Shown piece after piece: positions 24,792 through 33,670 of a stretch of DNA of 40,516 nt. The notes under the pieces are model-generated. The model saw only the letters and a list, made by a program, of their open reading frames with translations. It had not been told where the DNA came from and searched no databases. The stretch comes from UBA6183 sp034676125 (GTDB lineage: Bacteria; Bacteroidota; Bacteroidia; UKL13-3), in NCBI GenBank assembly GCA_034676125.1, contig JAUCCO010000014.1, positions 1 to 40,516 of the forward strand. The letters run 5' to 3'. The stretch's first letter is position 1; each line of letters starts with the position of its first letter. Made by a program: the position numbers and the translations under genes.

Positions 24792-25358
24792 ATGATAAAA
24801 AAACAAATTATAATTTCAGTTATATATTTATTGCTAACAGCGTTTACATTTAATGCTGGTATAGATACTATTGCATTATTAGATTTAAAAGGTAATACAG
24901 TAAAACTAAATCAACTTAGCAAGTATAAGGCAACGGCACTGTTTTTTTTGTCTCCAGAGTGTCCTTTGTGTCAAAGTTATACCCTTACCATTAATAATTT
25001 ACAAAAAAAGTACAATGATAAGTCTATCAATTTTATTGGTATAGTGCCTACCAAAAATTATAGCGTAAATGATATAAATGAATACAAAAGAAGTTATAAA
25101 TCAACCCTAACTATACTGCGTGATATAGATAATAAGCTGGTTGATAAAATTGGTGCCACCATTACTCCCGAAGTGTTTTTAGTGAATGACAAAGGTGTAG
25201 TTTTATACAGTGGCCGAATTGATAATTGGGCGATTGAGTTAGGCCGCAAAAGAACTGTAATTACGCAATTTGACTTAATTAATGCCATTGATTTGGTATT
25301 AAAAAATCAACCCATAAAAGTAAAAAAAACTAAAGCAATAGGATGTTTTATAGAGTAA
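24792..25358 (+). CDS. Redoxin/thioredoxin-like envelope protein
   Basis: The 188-aa protein has an N-terminal signal (to about residue 22) and a thioredoxin fold: ATALFFLSPECPLCQSY with a CPLC active site (57-60), the middle NFIGIVPTKNYSVND, the cis-Pro region GATITPEVFLVNDKGVVLYSGRIDN, and a C-terminal helix ending in a lone Cys. This is an AhpC/TSA-redoxin type seen next to c-heme copper monooxygenase-like genes, where it may keep copper or thiols reduced. Its last 16 nt overlap the start of that gene, so they are co-translated. The substrate is unknown. Confidence 0.88.
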   Translation: MIKKQIIISVIYLLLTAFTFNAGIDTIALLDLKGNTVKLNQLSKYKATALFFLSPECPLCQSYTLTINNLQKKYNDKSINFIGIVPTKNYSVNDINEYKRSYKSTLTILRDIDNKLVDKIGATITPEVFLVNDKGVVLYSGRIDNWAIELGRKRTVITQFDLINAIDLVLKNQPIKVKKTKAIGCFIE

Positions 25359-26728
25359 AAATACTTTCGTTAATAGCAGTAATTATTGGTGCTTTTGGCT
25401 TTTTTAGTTGTGGTGATTCTTCAACTAAAAAGCAACCGATAAGCGGTCCAATTACTTTTGCCGAACACATTGCGCCAATTATATTTACCAATTGTAGTAA
25501 ATGCCACCAAAAAGGCGAAGCAGGTCCGTTTACGCTTACCTCTTATAATGATGTGGCAAAAAAGGCCAAGCTGATTAAGTATGTTACAGAACACCGCATA
25601 ATGCCCCCTTGGCCAGCCGACCATTCATACAGTAATTTTGCGAATGAAATGTATTTAACCGATGAGCACATTGAGTTAATAAAACGTTGGGTAGATGAAG
25701 GCACTTTGCCAGGAGATACAGCGAACTTAAAAGTGCCAGAGTTTGATGAAGCCGAATTAAAATTAGGCAAACCGGATTTGATTATACAGGTGCCAAAAAT
25801 ATTAATAAAAGGAAACAATACCGACTTGTTTACCGTAATGAAAATTCCTTACGAATTAAAGCAAGATACATTTGTTAGGGCAATAGAGTTTGTATGCGGA
25901 AATAAGCGGTTGGTGCATCACATGAATGGCCATTTAGTGCAGTATGATGCAGCCAAAAAGAAGAATGTATTTGAAGGTAAAACATGGGTTAATCAAGATC
26001 AAACGCAAAGCCAACAAATACATAAATTGTTAGGATTGTTGCATGATGATGGTTCTTATCCATCTTTAACACCTAGTGTAAGTAATTATTTGCCAGGTGC
26101 ATTGTTTAGTTTATATCCTAAAGAAATTGGGGGGTATAAGATGAGTAAAAAGGGTGCATTTTATTTAAATGATATGCATTTTGGGCCATCACCAATTGAT
26201 GCTTATGACTCATCTTATTTTAAAGTATTTTTTAGTGCAACCCCACCTAAAAGGCCGGTAAGCGAATTTCAAATGGGTACACTTGGTATTTCACCAATAG
26301 TTCCGGAGCTTATTATTCCACCAAATCAGGTTAAAAAATTCACCACCAAAACCACCATTCCCGATGATATATCGATAGTAAGTATTGTGCCGCACATGCA
26401 TTTAATTGGTAAAACATATTTAGCTTATGCAATTAAGCCGAGTGGCGATACAATTCCGCTTATTAGAATTAATAGGTGGGATTTTAGGTGGCAATATTTT
26501 TATCAATTTAAAACCTTGTTAAAAATACCACGAGGCACAGTTATTTATGTTGAAGGCGTTTTTGATAACACCGACCAAAATCCATATAACCCATTTAATC
26601 CACCACAAGAAATACGCGAGCGAGAAGGTAGCATGAAAACTACAGATGAAATGTTTCAGTTAATCATTACCTATGTGCCTTATCAAATTGGTGACGAAAA
26701 GATTAGTCTTGAAAATGTAACGCCATAA
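25343..26728 (+). CDS. Cytochrome c-domain/PHM-like copper monooxygenase homologue, lipoprotein
   Basis: The 461-aa protein has a lipobox-like FFSC (Cys23) and a class I cytochrome c domain with CSKCH (51-55) and MPPW (87-90, likely Met ligand). A copper type II ascorbate-dependent monooxygenase fold follows, as in peptidylglycine alpha-hydroxylating monooxygenase (PHM). All six PHM-type copper ligands appear kept: HH 192-193 in LVHHMNGH, H279 in DMHFG, H351/H353 in PHMHLIGK, and M437 in TTDEMFQL. Proteins of this layout occur in several phyla; their substrates are unknown to me. It should sit in the periplasm on a membrane, taking electrons through the heme. It overlaps the redoxin gene by 16 nt and ends at a strong terminator. 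Confidence 0.88.
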   Translation: MFYRVKILSLIAVIIGAFGFFSCGDSSTKKQPISGPITFAEHIAPIIFTNCSKCHQKGEAGPFTLTSYNDVAKKAKLIKYVTEHRIMPPWPADHSYSNFANEMYLTDEHIELIKRWVDEGTLPGDTANLKVPEFDEAELKLGKPDLIIQVPKILIKGNNTDLFTVMKIPYELKQDTFVRAIEFVCGNKRLVHHMNGHLVQYDAAKKKNVFEGKTWVNQDQTQSQQIHKLLGLLHDDGSYPSLTPSVSNYLPGALFSLYPKEIGGYKMSKKGAFYLNDMHFGPSPIDAYDSSYFKVFFSATPPKRPVSEFQMGTLGISPIVPELIIPPNQVKKFTTKTTIPDDISIVSIVPHMHLIGKTYLAYAIKPSGDTIPLIRINRWDFRWQYFYQFKTLLKIPRGTVIYVEGVFDNTDQNPYNPFNPPQEIREREGSMKTTDEMFQLIITYVPYQIGDEKISLENVTP

Positions 26729-26816
26729 AAATTGTTCTAATTTAAATCGAGTTTTTAATATGTGGCTGTTTCCGTCTAATACTTATTTACATGGTTGGGT
26801 ATACAAATAATACTAC

Positions 26817-26854
26817 AAAAAAAGCCGTTTCAATTAATATTGAAACGGCTTTTT
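26817..26854. terminator. Strong bidirectional terminator between the copper enzyme gene and rpmA
   Basis: AAAAGCCGTTTCAAT (26820-26834) and its exact complement (26839-26853) form a 15-bp stem with a 4-nt loop TAAT, with A-run and T-run on either side. It can stop both the plus-strand gene ending at 26728 and the minus-strand rplU-rpmA transcript. Confidence 0.88.
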
Positions 26855-26873
26855 AATAAAGTTGGTATGCTAA

Positions 26874-27146
26874 CTATGCTTCTGCAACAGGAGCAATAGG
26901 AGCTATTGAAACGTATGATCTGTTATCAGCTTTCTTTTTGAAAACTACTTTACCATCAATTAAAGCAAATAAAGTATGGTCTCTTCCGATACCTACGTTA
27001 TTACCTGGGTGATGTTTTGTACCACGCTGACGAATGATAATGTTACCAGCGATAGCGAATTGACCGCCAAATATTTTAACGCCTAAACGCTTACTATGCG
27101 ACTCGCGACCGTTCCTCGAACTACCAACACCTTTTTTATGTGCCAT
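26874..27146 (-). CDS. rpmA: 50S ribosomal protein L27
   Basis: The 90-aa protein begins AHKKGVGSSRNGRESHSKRLGVK and has the L27 blocks GGQFAIAGNIIIRQRGTKHHPGNNVGIG and DHTLFALIDGKVVF. L27 sits at the peptidyl-transferase centre of the large subunit, its N-terminus reaching toward the tRNA acceptor end. There is no cleavable N-terminal extension of the Firmicutes kind. It follows rplU after a 35-nt gap, the normal order. Confidence 0.98.
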   Translation of the reverse strand: MAHKKGVGSSRNGRESHSKRLGVKIFGGQFAIAGNIIIRQRGTKHHPGNNVGIGRDHTLFALIDGKVVFKKKADNRSYVSIAPIAPVAEA

Positions 27147-27181
27147 TATATTTAGTTATTAATCGGTTTATAAATTTAAAA

Positions 27182-27493
27182 TTAAGCGTTTATAGCTTCT
27201 ATTTGGATTTTAGTGAAAGATTGACGGTGACCGTTCTTTTTTCTGTAACCTTTTCTACGTTTCTTTTTAAATACGATTACTTTATCGCCTTTTAAGTGCG
27301 TTAACACTTTGGCTTTAATCATCGCACCCGAAACTGAAGGGGTACCTACTTTTACTGATCCGTTATTGCTTATTAGCAATACGTTGTTAAGTTCAATGCT
27401 GGCGCCTTCCTCTTGTTGTAATCTATGTACATAAAGAGTTTGGTCTTTTTCTACTTTGAACTGTTGGCCAGCGATTTCCACTATTGCAAACAT
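27182..27493 (-). CDS. rplU: 50S ribosomal protein L21
   Basis: The 103-aa protein has the L21 pattern MFAIVEIAGQQFKVEKDQTLYVHRL, VKVGTPSVSGA and the basic end VIVFKKKRRKGYRKKNGHRQSFTKIQIEAI. It binds 23S rRNA in the large subunit. It is first in the rplU-rpmA unit and has a very good promoter (27529-27558). Confidence 0.98.
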   Translation of the reverse strand: MFAIVEIAGQQFKVEKDQTLYVHRLQQEEGASIELNNVLLISNNGSVKVGTPSVSGAMIKAKVLTHLKGDKVIVFKKKRRKGYRKKNGHRQSFTKIQIEAINA

Positions 27494-27528
27494 TGTTTGT
27501 TATTATTAAATTGTTAAAAAAAGGACTG

Positions 27529-27558
27529 CAAATATATCGTTCTTAATTACAATTGCAA
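27529..27558 (-). promoter_or_regulatory. Promoter of rplU-rpmA
   Basis: On the minus strand TTG (27556-27558), a 19-bp spacer, and a perfect -7 box TATATTTG (27529-27536), 35 nt before the ATG. It is the cleanest housekeeping promoter in the window and a reference for the others. Confidence 0.78.
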
Positions 27559-27652
27559 GTATTTCTGCTAAATTTATAATCTTTTCTGCTCGTATTTATA
27601 CGTTAAATAACGTATTGTTCCTTATTTATTAAAGGGTTTGTTTTGAAATACC

Positions 27653-28000
27653 ATGATGCTTACCTCAAAACCCAAACCCAACACCGCCCAAATGTACAAA
27701 ACTATGCTTGCAAAATGCGAGCAATTGCAAATTAATGATTGGGCAAGGTTAAAGCCTTTAATTGCTGGTGAGCTAGATAGTTTTTTGTTGATGCTTAAAT
27801 GGATTAAAGAAATGCGTGTTAATAACGAAATTAGTATTGAGCAAGCACGTATTCATATTGATATTCAAAAAAACACCATGCGTACAAGAATGATGGCATA
27901 CCCTGGTTTAACTCTTGTTACCTCTGATAATATTTTAAATGAGTGTATAGACCAAATAAGGTTGGAGATATACGAATATGTTGGGTGGGTTGTAATTTAA
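27653..28000 (+). CDS. Hypothetical 115-aa helical protein
   Basis: The protein is soluble and mostly helical: MYKTMLAKCEQLQIND, AGELDSFLLMLKWIKEMR, NEISIEQARIHIDIQKNTMRTRM and a final LNECIDQIRLEIYEY. There is no signal peptide. I do not recognise a family. Two adjacent ATG codons (27653 and 27656) are possible starts. It stands alone between rplU and the NtrC-like gene with its own short upstream region. The codon use looks like its neighbours. Confidence 0.75.
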   Translation: MMLTSKPKPNTAQMYKTMLAKCEQLQINDWARLKPLIAGELDSFLLMLKWIKEMRVNNEISIEQARIHIDIQKNTMRTRMMAYPGLTLVTSDNILNECIDQIRLEIYEYVGWVVI

Positions 28001-28145
28001 GTTAATTTAGTTTGATTATCTAATCGGTATTAATTGTGGCTTTAGTGAAAAATAAAAACAAAAAACGTAACAAGATGTCAATGTTTTTTTGTTTAATTTG
28101 TTTTTAATAGTTATTTCAATTTTGTAAAATAGATAAAATAGTATA

Positions 28146-29600
28146 ATGATTAGTAGGATTTTAATAATTGATGATGACGTGGAATTTTCTTCCCAGTTAG
28201 CTTATTGCTTAAATAGTAATAATTATACAGTAACCACAGCTAACTCAGCTCAAGAAGCTTTAACATATCTAGTAGAAAAATTTGATTTAGTATTCTGTGA
28301 TGCAGCTATGCCTGAATTAGAAATCAAGAGTTTTGTTATACAACTAAAAGAAATTCAACCAGAAATTCAAGTTGTAATTACTACGAATCAAATTAATGCA
28401 AATTATATTAAGGATTTATTGTATTGCGGTGTGAGTGATTTTGTGGCTAAGCCATTTTTTATGAAAGAAATTCATGGTGTAATTCAAAATTTAAAACCAG
28501 TAGTATCATTTAGGAAAATTGATTCATCTAACAAAGGTTTGATTAACGATTGTTTTGCGGAAACAAGTTGCGTAGACTGGGTTGATTTAACTTATAACAA
28601 CAACCATGCATCTTCAGGTAATCAAATTAATTACGAATATTTAATCAATCAAACTAGCCCTTTATTTATTGCGGGCGAAGCATGTACTGCTAAATTAAAT
28701 TATGCCTATAAAATACATAAGGAAAGCGATAGGTTAAACCATCCTTTTGTGGTATTTAATTGTGCGCAAATTATGCCCGACCTAATGCAAAACAAATTAT
28801 TTGGTTACGAAAAGGGTGCATTTATAGGTGCATTTGCTACAACACCAGGTGTGTTAGAGCAAGCAATTAATGGAACCCTGGTAATTAATGGAGTTGAGCA
28901 TTTAACTAATGAAACACAATTGGCTTTGGCTAATGCCATAAAAAATAATGTATTTAATAGAATAGGTGGCGCGGAGAAATTTACAACTCAAATTCGTTTT
29001 ATTGCTACCACTACTACTGACTTGAGCGTTAATAATTTAAAACAGATTTTAAGGCCCGACTTTTTTCAATTATTTATGGAAGAGTGGATAAGTACAACAC
29101 CATTTAGAAATTTAAAGCGCGATGCATTACCTATTATTAATTGCATGTTGCAGCGCATAAATAAGCTATACGAAACTAACATAAACGCTTTAAGTAGTGG
29201 AGTGGAACAAGTATTTAAAAGCTATTATTGGGCGGGTAATTTTGCTGAGCTTTATTTTGTTTTAAGAAGAGCAGCTTTATTATCCAATAACGATACTATT
29301 TGTACCTCCGAATTAGAAGCGAACATTATTCATGCGGATAAGTTTGTGTTAAACGATTTACAAAACTTCACGTGTTCTTCTCCCACAAATTTATTTAACA
29401 ATACACAACATGCAGCCGATAGTAAGCAATTGCCTAACTTAAAAAATGTGGCTGTAGAAGCAGAGATTGAAGCCATTAACCAAGTGTTGCGCAATGTTAA
29501 GTTTAACAAAACCAAGGCCGCTAAACTACTGGGTATTGATAGGAAAACGCTTTACAATAAATTGCTTAAAAATAAAAAGGAAGAACAAAGTAGCAATTGA
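28146..29600 (+). CDS. NtrC-like response regulator with degenerate sigma-54 AAA+ domain
   Basis: The 484-aa protein has an intact-looking receiver domain (1-125: acidic D10/D11, phospho-acceptor D52, T79/T80, K102). Its central region aligns with sigma-54 activators but has lost their machinery. The Walker A region reads IAGEACTAKLN instead of GESGTGKE (about 175-185), the sigma-54 contact loop reads GAFIGA instead of GAFTGA (224-229), and Walker B reads LVINGVEHL with no DE pair (about 245-253). The second arginine-finger position in RPDFFQLF is also gone. The C-terminal Fis-type HTH is intact (AINQVLRNVKFNKTKAAKLLGIDRKTLYNKL). It likely binds DNA in response to phosphorylation but cannot hydrolyse ATP to open sigma-54 promoters. 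No partner histidine kinase is in the window. Confidence 0.9.
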   Translation: MISRILIIDDDVEFSSQLAYCLNSNNYTVTTANSAQEALTYLVEKFDLVFCDAAMPELEIKSFVIQLKEIQPEIQVVITTNQINANYIKDLLYCGVSDFVAKPFFMKEIHGVIQNLKPVVSFRKIDSSNKGLINDCFAETSCVDWVDLTYNNNHASSGNQINYEYLINQTSPLFIAGEACTAKLNYAYKIHKESDRLNHPFVVFNCAQIMPDLMQNKLFGYEKGAFIGAFATTPGVLEQAINGTLVINGVEHLTNETQLALANAIKNNVFNRIGGAEKFTTQIRFIATTTTDLSVNNLKQILRPDFFQLFMEEWISTTPFRNLKRDALPIINCMLQRINKLYETNINALSSGVEQVFKSYYWAGNFAELYFVLRRAALLSNNDTICTSELEANIIHADKFVLNDLQNFTCSSPTNLFNNTQHAADSKQLPNLKNVAVEAEIEAINQVLRNVKFNKTKAAKLLGIDRKTLYNKLLKNKKEEQSSN

Positions 29601-29626
29601 GTTATTAAGTTTCGTAACTTGCAGCT

Positions 29627-29968
29627 ATGGAAAATCAACCCAAAGAAGCATTTAATGATATTGTTGAACACTTTCAGGATTACGTAGATACCCAAAAAGA
29701 AATTATTAAACTACAAACGGTAAAGCATGTTAGCAGTACCGTTGGTAATCTAACCGCAGTAGTTTTATTTGTCATGTTTTTGATGATTACCTACTTGTTT
29801 TTAAACGTTGCTTTAGCACTTTATCTATCCATTTTTATTAGCACTTTTACAGCGTTTTTATATGTTGCAATTGGCAATTTGCTTGTTGGTATTTTGATAT
29901 ATATGTTGCGTAATACGATTGTGGTAAGGCCAATTCAGAATTTAATTATTAAACTAACTACCGAATAA
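29627..29968 (+). CDS. Holin-like (phage holin superfamily III/PF07332-type) membrane protein
   Basis: The 113-aa protein has an amphipathic N-terminal helix (FNDIVEHFQDYVDTQKEIIKL) followed by two membrane helices (about 40-66 and 70-96) and a charged end. This is the pattern of the small PF07332-type proteins, which are widespread in Bacteroidota chromosomes and named holins only by distant similarity. No lysin or phage gene is near, so a lytic role is unlikely. It follows the regulator by 26 nt and is one base from the next gene. Confidence 0.85.
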   Translation: MENQPKEAFNDIVEHFQDYVDTQKEIIKLQTVKHVSSTVGNLTAVVLFVMFLMITYLFLNVALALYLSIFISTFTAFLYVAIGNLLVGILIYMLRNTIVVRPIQNLIIKLTTE

Positions 29969-29969
29969 T

Positions 29970-30422
29970 ATGGCAAAAGATATCTTATCGCTAGAGAAGC
30001 AATTAATGTTGCTAGAGCATAAAAAAGACGTGCAATTACAAGTATTAAAAAATGATGTTTCTACTTTTGTTGACTCTATTAAACCCGGTAATTTAATAAA
30101 AATGGGATTTAATGATTTAATTGGTGGAAGCAGCAGTAGTGGGGTAATGAATCCTGCGTTTAGTGGTGTTGCAGGTGTATTAGGTACACTTTTGTTAGAT
30201 CGTATTGTGCCCAAAGGAGGCAGTTTTTTATATAAAATTTTAGCAGGAGTTTTAACAAGTGGTGTTGTAAATGATATTACCAGTGGAGAAAACTCTTTTC
30301 TTAAAAAATGGATAGGAAAGCTTAAAGAGAAGTTTAGCAAAAATGAGGAAGTTGATTTAGGTGAACTATTTAATGAAACAGCATCCAACGAAACATTTCC
30401 CGAAGATTTAAATAATAAGTAA
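29970..30422 (+). CDS. Hypothetical protein with Gly/Ser-rich hydrophobic centre
   Basis: The 150-aa product has a charged helical start (LEKQLMLLEHKKDVQLQVLKND), then FVDSIKPGNLIKMGFNDLIGG, a weakly hydrophobic, Gly-rich centre (about 60-100: VMNPAFSGVAGVLGTLLLDR, LYKILAGVLTSGVV), and an acidic tail. It starts one nucleotide after the holin-like gene's stop, so the two are surely co-transcribed and may form a membrane-associated pair. I know similar neighbours in Bacteroidota but no family name. Function unknown. Confidence 0.78.
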   Translation: MAKDILSLEKQLMLLEHKKDVQLQVLKNDVSTFVDSIKPGNLIKMGFNDLIGGSSSSGVMNPAFSGVAGVLGTLLLDRIVPKGGSFLYKILAGVLTSGVVNDITSGENSFLKKWIGKLKEKFSKNEEVDLGELFNETASNETFPEDLNNK

Positions 30423-30494
30423 TAAATTCAATTGCCAATAAATTTGCCGAAAACTTGTGGATAGTAAACCAAATGCTGGTGCTATTTTGCCACC

Positions 30495-31544
30495 ATGAAT
30501 ATGGATTTTTTAACAAGTAATATTGAGCAATTAAGCGTACACGAAGTTGGCAATAACCACAATGGTGGGCAGTTATATGCATCGGCCGAGAGCTTAGAGG
30601 TAGAAGACGAAAATATAGTTGCACTTTTACAGCATTACTTTTTAAAACCATTTACACAGCAAGAGTTTTGGCAATTTACCTCAAGCACAGATGAGGTGAA
30701 TTTAAATGCAGTATATACTTTTGCGCAACAAATTTTCAATCAAACTTCATCGTTTCATTTACAAAGTATAAACATTGCCAAGCAATTGTTTGATGTTACC
30801 CAACATGCAAATATCAAGGAAGGCGATTTATATGTAACCTATCTTTCTCATGTGGTTATAGGCAATGATATTTGTGATGCTATTGGTATTTTTAAATCAG
30901 AGCACAAAGAACCTTTTTTAAAAACCAAACGCAAAGGACAAGCCTATAGCATTAAAGCCGATGAAGGAATTAATATTGATAAGCTTGATAAAGGCTGTAT
31001 TATTTTAAATTTAAACCAAGAGCAAGGTTATAAAGTTGCTATAATTGATAAAGCTGGGAGAGGAGCAAACGCAAGTTATTGGATAGATGATTTTTTGCAA
31101 TTAAAAACTTGTGCCGATGATTACAATTACACCCGTAATTTTTTAAATGTAGCCAAAGCTTATGTTACCCAACAAATTACCGAAGAGTTTGAAGTAAGCA
31201 AAGCAGATCAAATTGATTTGTTAAATAAATCGGTAAACTATTTTAAGGATAACGAAAGGTTTGTAGCCGAAGATTTTGCTGCAACAGTATTTGAAGATAA
31301 TACGGTAATAAACTCTTTTAACTCCTTTAAGCAAAACATGCAAACCGATGGTGGGCTTGATATGGCAGAAGGTTTTGATATCAATACAACTGCCGTAAAA
31401 AAGCAAGCACGTATTTTTAAAAGTGTTTTAAAGTTGGATAAAAACTTTCATATATACATACATGGCGACCGAAATTTGATTGAAAAAGGAGAGGATGATA
31501 ACGGTAAAAAATTCTATAAAATTTACTTCGATAAAGAAGAATAA
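30495..31544 (+). CDS. Nucleoid-associated protein (NdpA/YejK-like)
   Basis: The 349-aa protein matches the nucleoid-associated (NA37/YejK) family: an N-terminal LSVHEVGNNHNGGQLYAS block, LYVTYLSHVVIGNDICDAIGIFKSEH in the middle, GCIILNLNQEQGYKVAIIDKAGRGANASYWIDDFL, and the C-terminal RIFKSVLKLDKNFHIYIHGDRNLIEKG, which is very typical. These proteins bind DNA in the nucleoid; the exact role is unclear. Its stop lies 2 nt from the stop of the convergent diheme gene, leaving no room for separate terminators. An MD start two codons later is possible. Confidence 0.9.
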   Translation: MNMDFLTSNIEQLSVHEVGNNHNGGQLYASAESLEVEDENIVALLQHYFLKPFTQQEFWQFTSSTDEVNLNAVYTFAQQIFNQTSSFHLQSINIAKQLFDVTQHANIKEGDLYVTYLSHVVIGNDICDAIGIFKSEHKEPFLKTKRKGQAYSIKADEGINIDKLDKGCIILNLNQEQGYKVAIIDKAGRGANASYWIDDFLQLKTCADDYNYTRNFLNVAKAYVTQQITEEFEVSKADQIDLLNKSVNYFKDNERFVAEDFAATVFEDNTVINSFNSFKQNMQTDGGLDMAEGFDINTTAVKKQARIFKSVLKLDKNFHIYIHGDRNLIEKGEDDNGKKFYKIYFDKEE

Positions 31545-31546
31545 TT

Positions 31547-32638
31547 TTATTGCGGATTACTTAATGCTGGGTTATTAATTAACGAATAATCTGTTAAGGT
31601 TTTCAAAAAAGCAACTAAGTCTAATTTGTTTTGAGCAGTTAATCTCAGTCCCGTACCTTTTGTTGCAGCCAAAGCTGGGTCAAGGGTTGAAGATGTTTTT
31701 AAATCACTGTTATAATGTTCAACTACCTCTTCTAACGTATTGATGCTACCATCGCTCATGTAAGGTGGCGTAAGTGCTATATTTCGTAATGTGGGCACCT
31801 TAAATTTGCCCTTGTCAACTTCGCGGTTTGTTACTTTTTGTCTGCCAATATCATTCATTTCTGCATCTGTTTTTAAACCATTGTTCATGTATGCATTGTT
31901 TGAAAAATTAACACCCGAATGGCAATGCGCACAATCGGCACCCGATTGCAGTGGAAAAAACTCATTATACTCTGTAAAAAACAACTTCCTTCCACGTTCT
32001 TCAGCACTATCAAGCATTAACTCACCACGTTTGTACTTATCATACTTGCTGTTGTTTGATACAATGGTATGCATAAATTGTTCAAGTGCCAGTGCTATTT
32101 TTGGAGCAGTAATTTCATTGGTTCCAAAAGCCCTAATAAATTGATTTTTGTAAGTAACATTTTGAGATAATTTATTAACTAATGTATCAAGGTTTTCATC
32201 CATTTCTAAATGATCTTGAATTGGCATTAAAGCTTGGTCCCTTAATAAATTTGCTCTTCCATCCCAAAAAAATCCATTGTTGTTCCAAGCCATATTTACT
32301 GCACTCATCGAGTTTCTTGCACCAAATAATCCACGCACTCCTGTAGAAAGTTTTGCAGTATCACTAAATGCAAATTGTTGTTGATGGCACGTGCCACACG
32401 ATTGGGTATTGGTGCGCGATAACATGTTTTCGTAAAACAACATGCGGCCAAGTTTTACCCCTTGAATAGTTAGTGCATTATCTGTTGGTAATAATGGTGG
32501 AGTTAATCCTGCATAACTTAAACTATATGGTGTAGCATCATACACTACAGCATCTGTTTGCACTTGTGGTTCTTCGCTTTTTTTGCAAGCAAATAAAGTA
32601 ACGGTTACCAAAATAAGTGTAATTATAAAGTACTTCAT
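31547..32638 (-). CDS. MauG/MbnH-type diheme cytochrome c peroxidase, lipoprotein
   Basis: The 363-aa protein has a lipobox LFAC (Cys18) and two c-heme motifs, CGTCH (81-85) and CAHCH (236-240). The family blocks around them are LGRMLFYENMLSRTNTQSC, FFWDGRANLL-DQALMPIQDHLEM, NNSKYDKY and KVPTLRNIALTPPYMSDGSI, with Met294 a candidate axial ligand. It is a CCP/MauG-superfamily enzyme of the periplasm. As last gene after MbnP and a second diheme gene it may be the MbnH partner that oxidises MbnP. It shares its whole layout with 32645-33667; the two genes are tandem duplicates that have diverged. Confidence 0.92.
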   Translation of the reverse strand: MKYFIITLILVTVTLFACKKSEEPQVQTDAVVYDATPYSLSYAGLTPPLLPTDNALTIQGVKLGRMLFYENMLSRTNTQSCGTCHQQQFAFSDTAKLSTGVRGLFGARNSMSAVNMAWNNNGFFWDGRANLLRDQALMPIQDHLEMDENLDTLVNKLSQNVTYKNQFIRAFGTNEITAPKIALALEQFMHTIVSNNSKYDKYKRGELMLDSAEERGRKLFFTEYNEFFPLQSGADCAHCHSGVNFSNNAYMNNGLKTDAEMNDIGRQKVTNREVDKGKFKVPTLRNIALTPPYMSDGSINTLEEVVEHYNSDLKTSSTLDPALAATKGTGLRLTAQNKLDLVAFLKTLTDYSLINNPALSNPQ

Positions 32639-32644
32639 ATCTGT

Positions 32645-33667
32645 TTAATTATTTTTAAATAGTGGATTATTTATAAATCCATCATCTGTTAATGTTTGTA
32701 AAAAGGCCACCAAATCGTCCATTTGTTTTGATGTTAAATTTAATGGTTTTATTAAGTTGCTTTTGTTTGCATGGTTTTTACCACCACTGTTATAATGTTT
32801 CACCACATCAAGCAAATTGGTAATTGAGCCATTGTGCATGTATGGTGCGGTATAAGCTATATTTCGCAGTGTAGGCACTTTAAATTTGGCATTATCCAAA
32901 GTGTTTTTTGTTACACGTTCGCGTCCAATGTCGTCATAAACATCACTCAAACCATTGTTTTCAAAAGTATAATTCGTAAAGTTAAATCCGCTGTGGCATT
33001 GGTTGCAATTGGTTGTGTTGCTCATAAATAAATCATGGCCATTTTGTTCAGCTTCTGTTAACGCGACTTCTTTTTTTAAATACTTATCATACTTGCTATT
33101 TCCGCTAATCAATGTTCTTTCAAAATTTGCCAATGCACGGGTAATTACATAATAATCTAGGTCTCGGCCATAAGCTTTGTTGCTCATGTTTTGATAATCA
33201 GTATTGGTGGACAATCTTTTTGCTATTTCTATAATATTAAAATCAAACTCCACATGTTCTTGTACAGGAACCAAAACTTGCATTTCTAAAGTTTTATTAC
33301 CACCATCATAATTGTAATATGGATTGTAGGCCACATTTGTTAAAGTAGGCGCATTACGCACACCAACCCGGTTATTTACGCCTAAACTAAATGCTACATT
33401 ATCTGCCATGGCATGTGCTGTTTGATGGCACGAACCACAGTTAATTGTATTTGTACTTGAAAGCGCGTTATCATAAAACAACTTTTTGCCTAACAGCCAT
33501 CGACTATAAGTATAGGCATTATCGCTGGGGTATTGTATTTGTGGGAAATTATCAGGCAGCACAAATACGGGCTCTTGATTGGTTTCAAGCAGGTCTTGCT
33601 TTTTACTATCGCAGGCAATAATAAAAAGCAAGACCACTATAAATACTATTTGATAATTTTTTTTCAA
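32645..33667 (-). CDS. MauG/MbnH-type diheme cytochrome c peroxidase, second copy
   Basis: The 340-aa protein has a lipobox IIAC (Cys19) and c-heme motifs CGSCH (77-81) and CNQCH (221-225), with LGKKLFYDNALSSTNTINC, PVQEHVEFD, GNSKYDKY and FKVPTLRNIAYTAPYMHNGSI. The last motif has His beside the Met (275-280), unlike the first copy, which has PYMSDG. It lies 3 nt after the MbnP gene and 6 nt before the other diheme gene, a tight operon. Which of the two serves MbnP cannot be told; the difference at the axial-ligand motif is one place to look. Confidence 0.92.
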   Translation of the reverse strand: MKKNYQIVFIVVLLFIIACDSKKQDLLETNQEPVFVLPDNFPQIQYPSDNAYTYSRWLLGKKLFYDNALSSTNTINCGSCHQTAHAMADNVAFSLGVNNRVGVRNAPTLTNVAYNPYYNYDGGNKTLEMQVLVPVQEHVEFDFNIIEIAKRLSTNTDYQNMSNKAYGRDLDYYVITRALANFERTLISGNSKYDKYLKKEVALTEAEQNGHDLFMSNTTNCNQCHSGFNFTNYTFENNGLSDVYDDIGRERVTKNTLDNAKFKVPTLRNIAYTAPYMHNGSITNLLDVVKHYNSGGKNHANKSNLIKPLNLTSKQMDDLVAFLQTLTDDGFINNPLFKNN

Positions 33668-33670
33668 GGA

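Noticed and set aside
29627..30422. Prophage remnant suggested by the holin-like gene
   Set aside because: There are no lysin, capsid, integrase or repeat boundaries, and this small holin-like family is common in ordinary Bacteroidota chromosomes.
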